From the NCBI GenBank assembly GCA_015680685.1, contig MNCI01018183.1, positions 1 through 64,000 of the forward strand: 64,000 bases of DNA. The letters run 5' to 3'. The translations under genes were made by a program, and so were the position numbers. The DNA comes from Gnetum montanum (taxonomy: Eukaryota > Streptophyta > Gnetopsida > Gnetales > Gnetaceae). This document shows, one piece after another, positions 33,787-45,689 of the stretch. The notes beneath the pieces are model-generated. The model was not told the origin of the DNA and did not search any database. It saw only the letters and a list, made by a program, of their open reading frames with translations. The stretch's first letter is position 1. Each line of letters starts with the position of its first letter.

Positions 33787-34971
33787 GGTGCATGTTTTCT
33801 TCCTCTTCACCATGCATTTCATTTGTATATAGTCGCATTTGCATATTTTCTTTGCACTTCCATCATTTCTTTCTTGGCATATTGTTTTGATTTTTTCTTT
33901 GCATATGATTTTAATAATAATTATGGTCTTTTGAGTTACTAGGTGTTGGGTTATCAGAAAACCATCCGAAAATAATGTGAGTATAATTCTTTATATAATA
34001 TACCTAGTACTATTACATAAAATCTCTTTTATACTATATCTTTTAATAATGCTTTAATTCTTCCTAGTCTTTTTCAAGGTTTTAGTTTCTCTAATTATGT
34101 TGGATTATGGAGCATAAGATTTGTGCTAACTTATCATGTAATCATCATGATCATGTGAGTGTAGGATAGGTGATGTTGGAGAATGGTTAGCCATAATCAC
34201 TAGGTGACCTTGGAAAACCCCATTTTCCCTCTCATAAGCCCTAGCCCTCAAGTGTGATNTGCTATCAAATTGTAATCAAATGCACATACACGAGGGTTGA
34301 ACTACACCATGGGCAAAGTTTCGAAAGGACCATGTTTACTGGTAGTGCAGCTAATTGACCAGACATATGTTGGAATTCCTACCTTAAGAATGAAGTACAC
34401 CATGGGCAAAGTTTCCTAAAAAGAAAAGAAAAGGGAATGAGGACCATGTTCATTGGCAATGTAATAAGTTCTTAAGTGTGATGGGGTCCAGCAGCTATCC
34501 TAACCCTAACCTCCATTTCCCCTTTTAAACCTATTTTCAAAAAACAAAAAAGGGCAAATAATCCCTTTTCATCCATAAGTTCCAAGGAAAAATCCAAAAG
34601 TTGTGACTAGCCACAATCTAATATGAGTCTGTCCTCCTCATTAAGTTTAATATGGGTCTTGTGCTCAAAGTAGTCTGCATGCTATCAACTTTTTCTTTGT
34701 AAGAAGATTGGGAAAGAAATCATAATTATATTTTAATTATATATAGATATATGTAGTTAAAAGAAATAAATTATATATTTGGATTTTAATTAAATAAGAT
34801 GGTGTGGTTTGGGTGGCCCATGTTTAGTTCTCTTCTAATTATATGGTTATTTTAATCATGTTTAGTTTACTTTTAAGTTTCTATTTGCTTGTTTTATGAT
34901 GTTTGTGATTCCCTACCTATTGCATCATTTTAAAGTTTCTATGATCTTGTTCCTTGCACTTGCATGTAATT
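33787..34971. other. E4 3' non-coding interior
   Basis: AT-rich. It contains a ~93-bp diverged duplication (TACACCATGGGCAAAGTTTC at about 34303 and 34396) and a single-N join at 34259. No coding signal recognised. Confidence 0.6.
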
Positions 34972-34989
34972 AAAGGTTTAGGGGCTAAG
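34972..34989 (+). other. E4 polypurine tract
   Basis: AAAGGTTTAGGGGCTAAG directly before TGTTGATG. The GGGGCTAAG form is common in plant Gypsy elements. Confidence 0.65.
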
Positions 34990-35985
34990 TGTTGATGTCA
35001 ACACTCCCATGCTCTCATGGGGCCATGATTATCAACGTCTCTATCTCTCTCTCTTAATAACCAAAGTCAAAATCATGCGAGTAGTGGGCATTTAAACTGC
35101 TAGGTGATGTTCATTAATGGTGATGGTTATGGTCATTAATGAAAGAAGTTTTAAAAGTTACGGGGGTTATGGTCATTAGTGACAGACGTTTTGAAAGTTA
35201 CAGTGGTTACAGTCATTAGTGACAGACGTTTTAGAAGTTATGGTGGTTATGGAAATTAGTGGTAGACATTTCAAAAGTTACAGACATAAGTGGGCACTTA
35301 ATTGGAGAAGGTGGACATTATTACACAAGAAGTGATGGCCGTTTCTGTAGCCATTACATGAAACATAGCATCATTATGGATGGCCGCAATGNCAAGAAGA
35401 CCCGCTAGAAACCTTTAAAGAAAAGAAAAGAAAAGACGAAATTGCTACTTAGTGGAGAGGAAGCTATTCCTCCAAGACTAATAGAAAGAGCCCTTTAGGA
35501 TTGATGGGAAGATCCCTTCTGATCCCATCCTTTGAGAGCCCTTTTCCCCTCTTGTTTTATAGCCATTGCGGCCATCCATAATGATGCTATGTTTCATGTA
35601 ATGGCTACAGAAATGGCCATCACTTCTTGTGTAATAATGTCCACCTTCTCCAATTAAGTGCCCACTTATGTCTGTAACTTTTGAAATGTCTACCACTAAT
35701 TTCCATAACCACCATAACTTCTGAAACGTCTGTCACNCACAGACTCGCAACATTAGCGGAACTAAGGAAAATTCATTTCTTTTAGTTACTTATTATATTG
35801 AAGATAATTATTTAATTTAAATTCTAGATTTATTCTAGTTTATTATTTGCAAAAGGCCATGTAGCCCTTTGCAATTGAGACTATTCCCGGGTTTCCATAC
35901 CCATACAGGAGGCACCCTAGGCAATAGTCTCCTAAAATGAGTTTTCTTTCCTGGTGTTGGTGCAACCAAAATTTATGCATCAATA
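34990..35985 (+). repeat. E4 3' LTR, with an inverted segment
   Basis: Aligns with the 5' LTR from 34990 to 35391 and from about 35738 to 35985. The piece between the single Ns is inverted. Confidence 0.9.
35393..35736 (-). repeat. Inverted contig inside the E4 3' LTR (likely mis-orientation)
   Basis: The reverse complement of this 344-bp piece aligns with the corresponding part of the 5' LTR, running from GTGACAGACG through the CTCTCCACTAAG region. Its distal ~175 bp also repeats, inverted, the sequence just before it (about 35215-35391). Single Ns at 35392 and 35737 flank it. Confidence 0.9.
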
Positions 35986-35990
35986 GTATT

Positions 35991-38900
35991 CAATTTTTTA
36001 ATTCCATGAGAGTTTCTCCTATTTCACATCAAAATTTTGTGAGTGCATGTGAGATGCAAATCTTCGCAACTTTAACATTTACAGAAACAAATTTTTCACA
36101 ATGTGCCACTATGCTAGTTGTAGTTCCATGTGGGAACAGACTAGCACTGAATACTGTAACTTGCATATTGCGATTGTAGTGCAACTAGCAGTATGATATG
36201 TGACTAGCATAATTTTGAATAAGTTTCATGTAGCACTTTATTATGCAACTTGCATCACAAAAAAACAATGTGAGTTGCAACTAAATATGCTACTTGCATA
36301 TTTTACATTAAATTGTGAGAATGAAAATTACATGCATCTCATAATTTTTAGTAACATGTGACTTGCATAAGCTTGCATCATGAGTTAAAAGGTAAAAAAT
36401 AAAACAACAAGTATCACAACTAAAATTATAGCATTTGCATTTTCAGATTTCACCTTCATGCTAGAGTGCAAAGAGTAAGTGAACAACAACATCATAGAAT
36501 AAGGGAAGGAAGGGAGGATGGAGGACAAAACTCAAGATTTTTGTTGCAAGGTTGAGATTTTAGAGTATCCATCAACAATGACAAAGGGGGTGAGTAAAAC
36601 CATAACACAATCATAATTTCATTGATTTTTATTATGGTAAAATTTCCTATGATAGTATGCGATGAAATTTGCAATCCAATATTTTATTTAACTTCTTACT
36701 TCAGAATAGTTTGTGTATCTTGAGTGTAATGAAAATTTTCTACATCCCCATTACTTCTTTGGAAGTTATCTTTAAGTCTTCATTTGTAAATAGAATTCCT
36801 AGGATAATGTTTAATGGCTAGTATTAATGAAATGGGCCCTTAATAGCTAAATCCACTAGGAAGTCAAGGTAATTCCTTGCTAATATTTTTTTAAATATAT
36901 CCTTGAATGAATTCATATGCTATGGTGAAGAAATTAGTAATTCATACTAATTCAATTTTAAATATGACTTCTTCAAATGATTTTAGACCTAACATTAAAA
37001 AAATTTCAATGCATATGTAGTCTATGTAATTATTTATTCTTTTTGTTTACTTGTTTTATGAATTTTCTTCTCTTTGCCCTTTTATACCTTTGAGTAGATG
37101 CATAGGTAATTCCCATTTTTTGAAAAATAATGTACAACAAAGACAAGGTAATTCTACATAGTTTGAAAATTGATTTTTCCATTTTATACTTGCAACTTTA
37201 GAAGATTAGAGAAAATAACTAGAATTCAATGATGAGGTAAACTCTCAATTCTAACAAACCAAGCTAGGAAATTCATTCATTTTTGCATTCACAAATATCA
37301 AACAGTTGAAATATGCATGAAATATCATATACCATGATCATGCCACCAAAACATTAAATGATACATATTAATTTTGAGAGAAAATGAGGTACTTAAATTT
37401 GAGAGCCCCAACTGTGAGAAATTTATGAGAAATTGTGAGCATCAATGTGTGAGAAATGGTCATGAGAAAATGTCCTAGACAAACAGGATAGGATTAAACT
37501 CCTATGTGAATTGAGGAAAAGAAGTTAAAAAAAAAGCTTTCATTTAATTCACACCTCTGGCATTTTGAATGAGTAGGATACACCCATATTTATTCTTAGG
37601 AAGAGGAAAGAGCTTTGCCACATATGGTATGCTCACATATGAATGTTCATTAATCCCCTCATTCTCTTGTTGGATATGCTCTCATTCCTATGTATTTTGT
37701 CAAAACAAACATGAAAACACATTACTTCTAACTACCTAGGACCCATCTTTTCACTTCAATCAACTTCTAAAGACTTCTAGCATAACATCCCATGAGTCTA
37801 ACATGAACAAAAATAGAAGCAACACGAAAATGCTAAAAACAAGGTAGGCATGTGTTCACACTATACTTAACGTAGGAAATAAGTATTTTTGTATAATAAT
37901 ATTAAGGGAACTTGGGATGGTTACGTGCTTATTTCTAAACTCATAACATGTGGGTTTAGACTTAAGAACATCTACTTGAAAGGAGGTTAGGCTTTTCTTC
38001 ATCTTTTCATGCTCCTAGGAGCACACTTTGTAATATGAGAACTGAGGATTTGGATGATGATTCTTTACATTATTTTTGTATTTTTTATTCCTTCAACAAC
38101 CAGAAGTATAGTAAGATGAACATGTTACTACAATATTGTTAACAAACTTTTACTATAATATACTACTTGAAAGAGTTATCTTGCTTGAATTGGAATTCAA
38201 GAGATATTTTTTAACAAGACCTTTCTAGTATTATGACCCCATCTACATATCATATATATAAGAGCCATATTCAGTTACCTATCAAGAAAGAAAATTGTAA
38301 TAACTTGATGTCTGTTACCTTCATTACTTTCAAGGAAGTATCCTCAACAATCGATAATAAAAAGGATTCCTAGATGTTTAAAATAACGTGTTGTTTAATT
38401 ATAAAGTTGAATTTAAATGTTCAGTGGAATTCCTTAAGCAAATTTCCTAGAGTTACATTCCATTTTAAGAGGCATTTGTCTTCCTAAATAGTATCTAATT
38501 GACATGTTTGGATAAGTATGGGCTTATATTTATAAACCTTTTTTAATATCAAGGCATTAAGAATTCATATATGGTTTGTAGATTAGTCAGTCAAATTTAA
38601 TTAGAATTAAGACACGACACTATTGTTCTTCATCAAATCTTCCTAGCCATGTTTGCCCTCTAAAACACTTTATTATTTAATGAAGTAAACTAACCCAAAT
38701 CCTTTGCAAATCCTTTTTTTATAACTTCAAATATTTGATTGTTAACCGACTTTTGAATACTAATTTGCTACATATTATATTTAATATTAATATAGTATTT
38801 TTATTTACTTTTTAAGAAATATTTCTTCTAAAATGATTAGTCCTATGATTATAGGTAATAAAGTGATGCAATGCTTAACCTCCAAAATGTAACATGGTAC

Positions 38901-39090
38901 TATCAAACAACAAGAGAGGATGTGATTTTTGTAATGCTTAAACTTCAAAATGTAACTATATAATTGAGATAGTGTTAGAGAATCATAGATACTATAAAAC
39001 TTATACATTTTGGAAATTTTTTATCTTTAATTATTGTTGGGCAATAATGATGTAATAATTAATAAGGGTGCTATAATGTATTTTTGTGTT
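35991..39090. other. Anonymous AT-rich DNA
   Basis: No gene recognised over 3 kb. Between about 36050 and 36380 words such as AACTTGCAT and GCAACTTGCATCAC recur irregularly, resembling 44.9-45.2 kb and suggesting old degenerate repeat DNA. Confidence 0.5.
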
Positions 39091-39099
39091 TTCAAAGTG

Positions 39100-40540
39100 G
39101 AATGCCATCATAAGTAGATAACAGGTAGAGATTTGGCAAAGTGCAAACGTAAGAAGAGCAAAAACATGCACAAGGTAGATATTAGCCATGCTGTTAGGCT
39201 ATTGAACAAGATACTTCTAGAGAGTAGGAGGAATATTAATGTGCTTAGGAAAGATTAGCATGAGAGGAGCAATAATGAAGGGAGGTAAAACTCAAATAAA
39301 CCCCCTTGCTAAGTCCAAAGAACTTCCATTCCCTATTATAGCTTATTTGGCTAGAGATGCTTAATAGGCTTGTTCACCACTATCTTGATTTCATCATCAC
39401 TAGAGGTCTTGATTATTACGAGGAAGAGGCACATCATTGAGGATCACCTATTTCGAAGGTGGTTCAAATTAGTGATTCTACTCCCCCCCCCATGGAGTAG
39501 ATCCTACGGTAGGTACTCCACTTGTTAGTTGGTATAGAGAGTGAGTATTTTGTGACTACTACATCAGAGAAAAAACACAATTGTTGAGAAAGGTGCTAGA
39601 GGTGGAGATAGATGAGATAGGATAACCTTATAGGAACTTCTCCCCACAATGGAGAGTTCTTATTAGGGTGACTTACACAAACATCCTAGCTATTATGCAT
39701 TACATTCATGTGATGTGCTTCACCTTGATGGTCTTGTTAGATTTAGAGGAGGAATTTTCATTGAACTATCTTCATATTATACTTAGGAGGATGGAGATCC
39801 TCAGTAGAGATGCTGGTATAGTACGTTTTCCATCAATTGTGCCTACTCTTTTCAAGCATTGGCAAATCATAGCACTTAAGGGGGATGATAGAGAAGTCCA
39901 AGTTTTTGATGAGGACCAATTGCCACATTTGGCATGTGTATTATACACCCAATGTATCCCTAGGACACAACTAAATGATCTAATTTGGCTTCTAGACTGA
40001 CATGTCCTAGAAGATAATAGGAAGAATGTATGGGATGAGTATTATGGGTAGATTGAGGAGATGTAGTTTGTTTGTATCCATCTTGATTAGAAATAATAGT
40101 CTTAACATGGAGTAGCATTTTTGCCTACTTAGAGGCAATGGGGGTTAGGTTGATTACACACATTGATGCCATGAAGTTAGACATGCATTAGTGTTTTGGA
40201 TGGGTGGAGAGGAGGCTTACCAGCCTTGCTGTGAATGTTCAAACAAGAGTGAATTACTCGTTTGAACAGTTGTGGGCACTATGATGGTTCTTTGGTTTAG
40301 GGAAGATGAAGGATATTCTTGACCCCAAGTTGGTTGGGATGATCACTCTAGTCCATGACTCAGAGGCAGGACCATCAAGAACAACTAGGATGGAGGACCA
40401 ACTAGTCATTGAGGTATATGTTACTATCACAGAGATAGATTTTATGTTGACTGATGCTCTAAACCAAGTTTAAGATAGTAATGTAGTAAGACCTGGCTAG
40501 ACCATTGTGTCTATGTATAGAGTCATAGCTAACTTTGACT
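39100..40540 (+). pseudogene. Unidentified coding-like relic
   Basis: The clearest part is a 110-codon frame at 39668-40000 (ends CIPRTQLNDLIWLLD), with a composition unlike the AT-rich surroundings: MHYIHVMCFTLMVLLDL, LNYLHIILRRMEILSRDAGI, VRFPSIVPTLFKHW. Further protein-like sequence follows to about 40530 with stops (for example VERRLTSLAVNVQTRVNYSF and LGKMKDILDPKLVGMITLVH). The helical N-terminal style recalls plant-transposon-type or retroelement proteins, but I recognise no domain. A G+C-rich poly-C run (39482-39491) lies upstream. Confidence 0.35.
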
Positions 40541-41779
40541 TCACTTTTTGTTGATATTTTTGTATGTACATGTTCTATTATTGGCACTTTTTTTATAATG
40601 AACACCATGAACAAGGGCATGATTTTTATGTTATATGTTGTTGATTGATAAAATCATTTAGGGTAATTTAGCAAGTTATTTCAAGTTTCTTCCTATAATG
40701 TTACTAGTTTACTACAAACAATTGATAAGACTTGACTAAAAATTTTATTGATAAGTCAAATTATGACTACTTCATTTTGTTTAAGCCTTCAAAATACACC
40801 AAATATAGATATTACATGATATAGATTATTTGTAGTTTATTAATAGTAAATAAGATTACAAATATAATACATTTACAAATGCATAAAATAATAAAATGCT
40901 CAATATAATGCAAATCACATGTCCTTGCAGTCTTTAATAATTTTATTGCAAGACACCTATGAGTCATAATACTCTCATAGACTAAAATAGAAACTCTCAT
41001 GATAATAGTGCTATGGTACTATGAGTCACACTTCAAACATAGTTAGTGCTTTAAAGAAATTTGAAAATAGTGTCATCACACTATCAAATGTAAGTCCATC
41101 ATAGTCTAAAAAGGAAGAAAAAAATGAAATAATGCCACATAACTATGGCTCGTAACTTCCCACAGTTAGAGGTTATAAAGATATAAAAAATAATGCTAGT
41201 GTACTATGAGCATGAATTCCCTTGTAGTTGAAAACTAAAACTAAGGAGAAAAAAATGTTAACAACCTAGGGTTTGCATTCATCTCATAGTTTAAACTTTT
41301 GTAGCAATGCAATGCACTACAAATCACATGTCATCTGGATGTTAAAAACAAAGTGATGTACTATGAATCCCATGTCATTGCAACATCATCTTAAAACCTA
41401 TAAGAACATGCGAGTCATAGCACTATGTAGAACTATGAGGACATGCAGCTCACATGTTGTTGTAGTATAAGAATTTGATAGTATCAACTATTTTGAGTTG
41501 TAACATATCATAGTTTATTCTCACATTTTGAAAATCACTTTGGACTAGCTATTTCAAGTCATACCAACTAACAATGGCTCATAGTTTAAGTTAACATATA
41601 ATTTATTTAATTTTCAATGGTTAAAATAATGATACTGAGGTCCCCCATCTTTCAAGCACTACTAAAATTTATTCATTATCTCTAATTCTCATGTGAGCTC
41701 TTATGGATGTATCCAATCATATACATTATGGAGGATGGTGTTGAAATGTTTTTGTGCCTTATCAGTCACTTGAAATACC
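40541..41779. other. Degenerate repetitive sequence rich in 'actatgagtca' words
   Basis: Phrases such as GTGCTATGGTACTATGAGTC, CATGCGAGTCATAGCACTAT and AATAATGCTAGTGTACTATG recur irregularly at roughly 60-110-bp intervals. The same style returns after array B and at 48.5 kb. No gene. Confidence 0.5.
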
Positions 41780-44660
41780 CACCAATTTATCATTGATAGA
41801 AAGTCTAAATGCCTTTCGATTTCCACTACAAAAAGATGTTGCTTGCAGTTGGTCATTTGAGCCTAAAATACCCAGTAAATTTCCCCTACCAGAAGGTTAG
41901 AATGCCTTTTGGTTGGGATTGTAGGAGGGTGCTACTCGCATTGGTTCATAGTTTACCTAGAGTGGATTTCCATTTGATCCTTTACCTTATGAAAGCTTCA
42001 AACTCTAAGAAATTATTTCCTTATTGTACATTTAAATGATTTTAGGTTGCCACTGCACAAAGTTGATGCTCACACTGATTTGTAGTTGATCTTGAATGAC
42101 CTTCCAATTAATACTTTGTCCTTTGGCAACCTCAAACTCCAAACAATTATTCCCTACCGAAAGGTTTGAATGCCTTCTTGATGATCTTCTCCTTTTTAGA
42201 TGATTTTTTGCCTTGTTGGTGGTCTCAAACTCCAAGCAATTAATCCCTCTCAAAAGATCTCAATGTCTTCCAGTTGGGACTGTGAGAGGATGCTACTAAT
42301 ACTAGCTTGCGGTTTACCAAAACTGAGCTTCTAGTTGATCCTCTACCTTTTAACAAACTCAAAATCCAAGTAATTATTTTCTACTAGAAGGTTTCAATGC
42401 CTTCTAGATGATCATTTGTTTTATGGATGATTTTGTACCTTATCGGTGGCCTAAAACTCCAAGAAATTATTTCCTATCAAAAGGTCTCAATGCCTTCCAA
42501 TTGGGACTATGGGAGGATGCTGCTTTCACTAGGTCATAGTTTATCAAGATTGGGCTTCCAATTGATCCTTTGCCTTTTGGCAGCCTCCAACTCCAAGTAA
42601 TTATTCCCTACCAGAAGATACTAATGCCTTCCAATTGATCTTCTTTCTTCTAGAGGATTTTGTGCCTTACTGATGACCTAAAACTCCAAATAATTATTTC
42701 CTTCTTGAAGGACCAAATTCCTTCCACTTTCCTTTGCATGAAGGTGCAGGGTGCACTTACACTCATTTTACTTGGACTAGGCTTCTAGATGATCTTTTGT
42801 CCTCCAGAAGCCTCAAAGTTCAAGAAATTACTTTTTACTAGAAGGTTTGAATGGCTTCTAGATCATCTTCTTCATTCTAGATGATTTTCCTTATTAGTGG
42901 CCTCAAATTCCAAGTAATTAATCCCTTCTAGTTGCAAATGATGGAGGGTACAATGCATGTTGGCTTATAGTTTATTAAGATCAAGTTTTTGGTTGATCCT
43001 CTACCCTTTGATAGCCTCAATTTCTAAATAATTATTCCCTACCAGAAGGTCTCAATGCCCTTTAGTTGGGATTGTAGAAGGGGTTTGCTCGCACTGGTTT
43101 GTAGTTTACCTAAAGTGGGCTTCCAATTAATCCTCTACCTTCCAATAGCCTTAAACTCTAGGCAGTTATTCTCTTCCAATATGTTTGAATGATTTTGAGT
43201 TTCCATTATGGAAAGGTGTTGCATACAATGGCCTGTAGTTGATCTTGAATGACCTTCTAGTTAATACCATATCCTTTGGCAACCTTAAAATCCAATAAAT
43301 TATTCTCTACTAGAAGATTTGAATGCCTTCTGGATGATCTTCTCCCTTCCAAATGATTTTGTGTCTTATCGGTGTCCTTAAACTCCAAACAATAAATCCC
43401 TTCTAAGAATTTTGAATATCTTTTGGTTGAGACTTCATGAGGGTGTGACATGTACTAGCTTGTAGTTTACCAAGACTGAGCTTCTAGTTGATCTTATGCC
43501 CTTTAGTAGCCTTAAATTCTAAGGAATTATTCCCTACTAGAAGGTCTCAATGCCTTTTAGATGATCATCTCCCTTTTGGATGATTTTGTTCCTTTCCGGT
43601 GGCCTGAAACTCTAAGCAACTATTTCCTACTAGAAGATCTCAATTCCTTCTAGTTGGGACCACGAAAGGATGTTGCTCACACTGGCTCATATTTTACCAA
43701 GACTATTCTAGATGATCCTTTGTCTTATGGCAACCTCAAACTCTAAGCAGTTATTCCCTACTGCAATGTTTAAATGCCTTCCAGATGATCATCTTCACTT
43801 TGGATGATTTTGTAACATATTAGTGACCTATAACTCTAATCAATTATTTCCGACAACAAGGTTCAATGCCTTCCAATTGGGTCTGTGAGATGGTGCTACC
43901 TGCACTAGCTTGTAGTTTACTAAGACTAGGCTTTCAGATAATCCTTAGCTTTTTGGTAGCCTTAATCTCCAACAAATTATTCTCTATCAGAAGGTCTTAA
44001 TGCCTTTCGGATGATCATCTTCCTTCTAGATGATTTTTTCTTACAATGGCCTTAATGTTCAAGTAATTAATCCCATCCAAAAGGTCTAAATCCCTTTTAG
44101 TTGGGACTATGAAAGCGTGCTACTTACATTGGTTCGTAGCTTATCAAGATCAGGCTTCATGTTGATCCTTTGCCTTTTGACAGCTTCAAACTCTAGGAAA
44201 TTATTCCCTACTAGAAGGTCTCAATGGCTTTTGGATGATCATCTTTCTTCAAGATGATTTTGTGCCTTACTGATAGACTAAAAGTCTAATTTATTATTTC
44301 CTATAGAAAGGTCTAAATGCCTATAGGTTGGGATTGTGGAAGGGTTTTGCTTTCACTAGTCTATAGTTTACCTAGGGTGAGCTTCTAATTGATCCTATGC
44401 CTTCTAAAAACCTCAAACTCAAAGAAATCATTCTTTTTTGGTACATCTAAATAATTTCAAGCTACCACTATAGGTAGATATTTCTCACACTCACCAATAG
44501 TTAATCTTGAATGGTCTTCTAATTAGTACTCTGCCCTTTGGCTTCTAACTACCTCAAATACTAAGCAATTATTCCCTTCTGAATGATCTCAATGCCTCTG
44601 GATGCCATTGTGGGAAGGTGTTGTTCATAATGGCTCATAGTTTATCTTGTGGAAGGCTAT
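41780..44660 (+). repeat. Satellite array B: degenerate ~226-bp tandem repeat, about 12 units
   Basis: The marker phrase (GTTTACCAAGACTGGGCTTCTAG and variants) occurs at about 41949, 42312, 42539, 42766, 42969, 43103, 43467, 43691, 43914, 44139 and 44366. Spacing is usually 223-227 bp. Each unit also holds two related sub-blocks with CTCCAAGCAATTATTCCCTA and AGAAGGTCTCAATGCCTTC, so the 226-bp unit looks like a dimer. Divergence is high. Array A shares CAAGTAATTATTCCCT-like and GATAGTGCTACTCGCA-like words. Confidence 0.88.
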
Positions 44661-44679
44661 AGTATGCATGTTGATCTCA

Positions 44680-45280
44680 CAATATAAAACCAAAAAAAAA
44701 CACAAAAAAATAGTGCCACATAACTATGAATCACATATCACTTGTAGTTTTCAACAAAGAAAGAAAAAAGTAGTGCATCCAAGTTGTGACTTGTATAACT
44801 CTTGCATCCTAAAATAGAGACTTATAGAACATAGTGCAAGGTGACTGCAACCTACAGCTTCAAAAGTTTTTAGAATAGTGGAGAAGTTATGTGAGTAACA
44901 TGTCCTTGTATCATGACATTTGTGAGGTGTGAGGGGATGAAATACGCATGTCATTGCATTCTAGAAAATAATGCATGTATTGTAAGACGCATGTCATCGT
45001 AATCTATTTGTGAAGGCTACATGTACATGCATATCACAGACTACTTTGATATTGTGATGACATGTGACATGTATACTTTTGCAACACTAGGATGTGAGTT
45101 AATGCATGTCACACTCTCTTGTATTATAAAGTTGTAAGTAAAGTGTGACTTGCATGTTAATGCATCAATGCATAAATTAGAGTAGCATTTGTTACGGTTA
45201 GAGAAATTTTATTTTTTCAATCAATTTAGAAATATAAACTTGCAATAAACACTTTGAAAACTAAAATTGAAAAGGCAAAA
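44680..45280. other. Degenerate repetitive sequence rich in 'gcatgtcattgca' words
   Basis: Irregular recurrence of CACATATCACTTG, GCATGTCATTGCATTC, GCATGTCATCGTAATC and similar words. No gene. It mirrors 40.5-41.8 kb on the other side of array B. Confidence 0.45.
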
Positions 45281-45689
45281 AAAAAAAAATTCTATGTAAA
45301 GGTGAAAAATTGATGGCTTTCCAAATATTTCTCATCACCTCTCAAAAGACATCCTAGTATAGTACTAATTGTCTTGCAATTTGAATGTACACAATCAAGG
45401 TAGCAAACGAGAATCTTCAAGAGATGAAAGGTTACCCTAAAATCTATAAATTGATGACATTGATGATTATTTGGACATCTCACACATATACAAAATTTTA
45501 CCGACAATATATTATAGATTCTTTTAAAAATTGAAAAAGATATTCATTACAACAAAAACCCATCATAGATTCATTTATAAAAGTACAACAGAGATGCATT
45601 ACAACCCAATACCATTAGAAAGATGGAATGCCTCATGGACAATAATTGCAATCAGATTTAGTTGCATCATAATATATAAATGGGCCATG

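Larger units (their letters stand above)
29114..35985 (+). mobile_element. E4: Gypsy-type LTR retrotransposon with internally deleted pol
   Basis: LTRs 29114-30307 and 34990-35985 start TGTTGATG and end CATCAACA (CATCAATA in the 3' copy), a perfect terminal inverted repeat in the 5' LTR. Flanking sequences TTATT (29109-29113) and GTATT (35986-35990) are an imperfect target duplication. Inside are gag, an aspartic protease and then, directly, the integrase C-terminal tail, so reverse transcriptase, RNase H and the integrase core are missing. The 3' LTR contains an inverted contig bounded by single Ns. Confidence 0.9.

Noticed and set aside
35215-35736. Large inverted repeat (hairpin) in the E4 3' LTR
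   Set aside because: Explained by a mis-oriented contig between single Ns.
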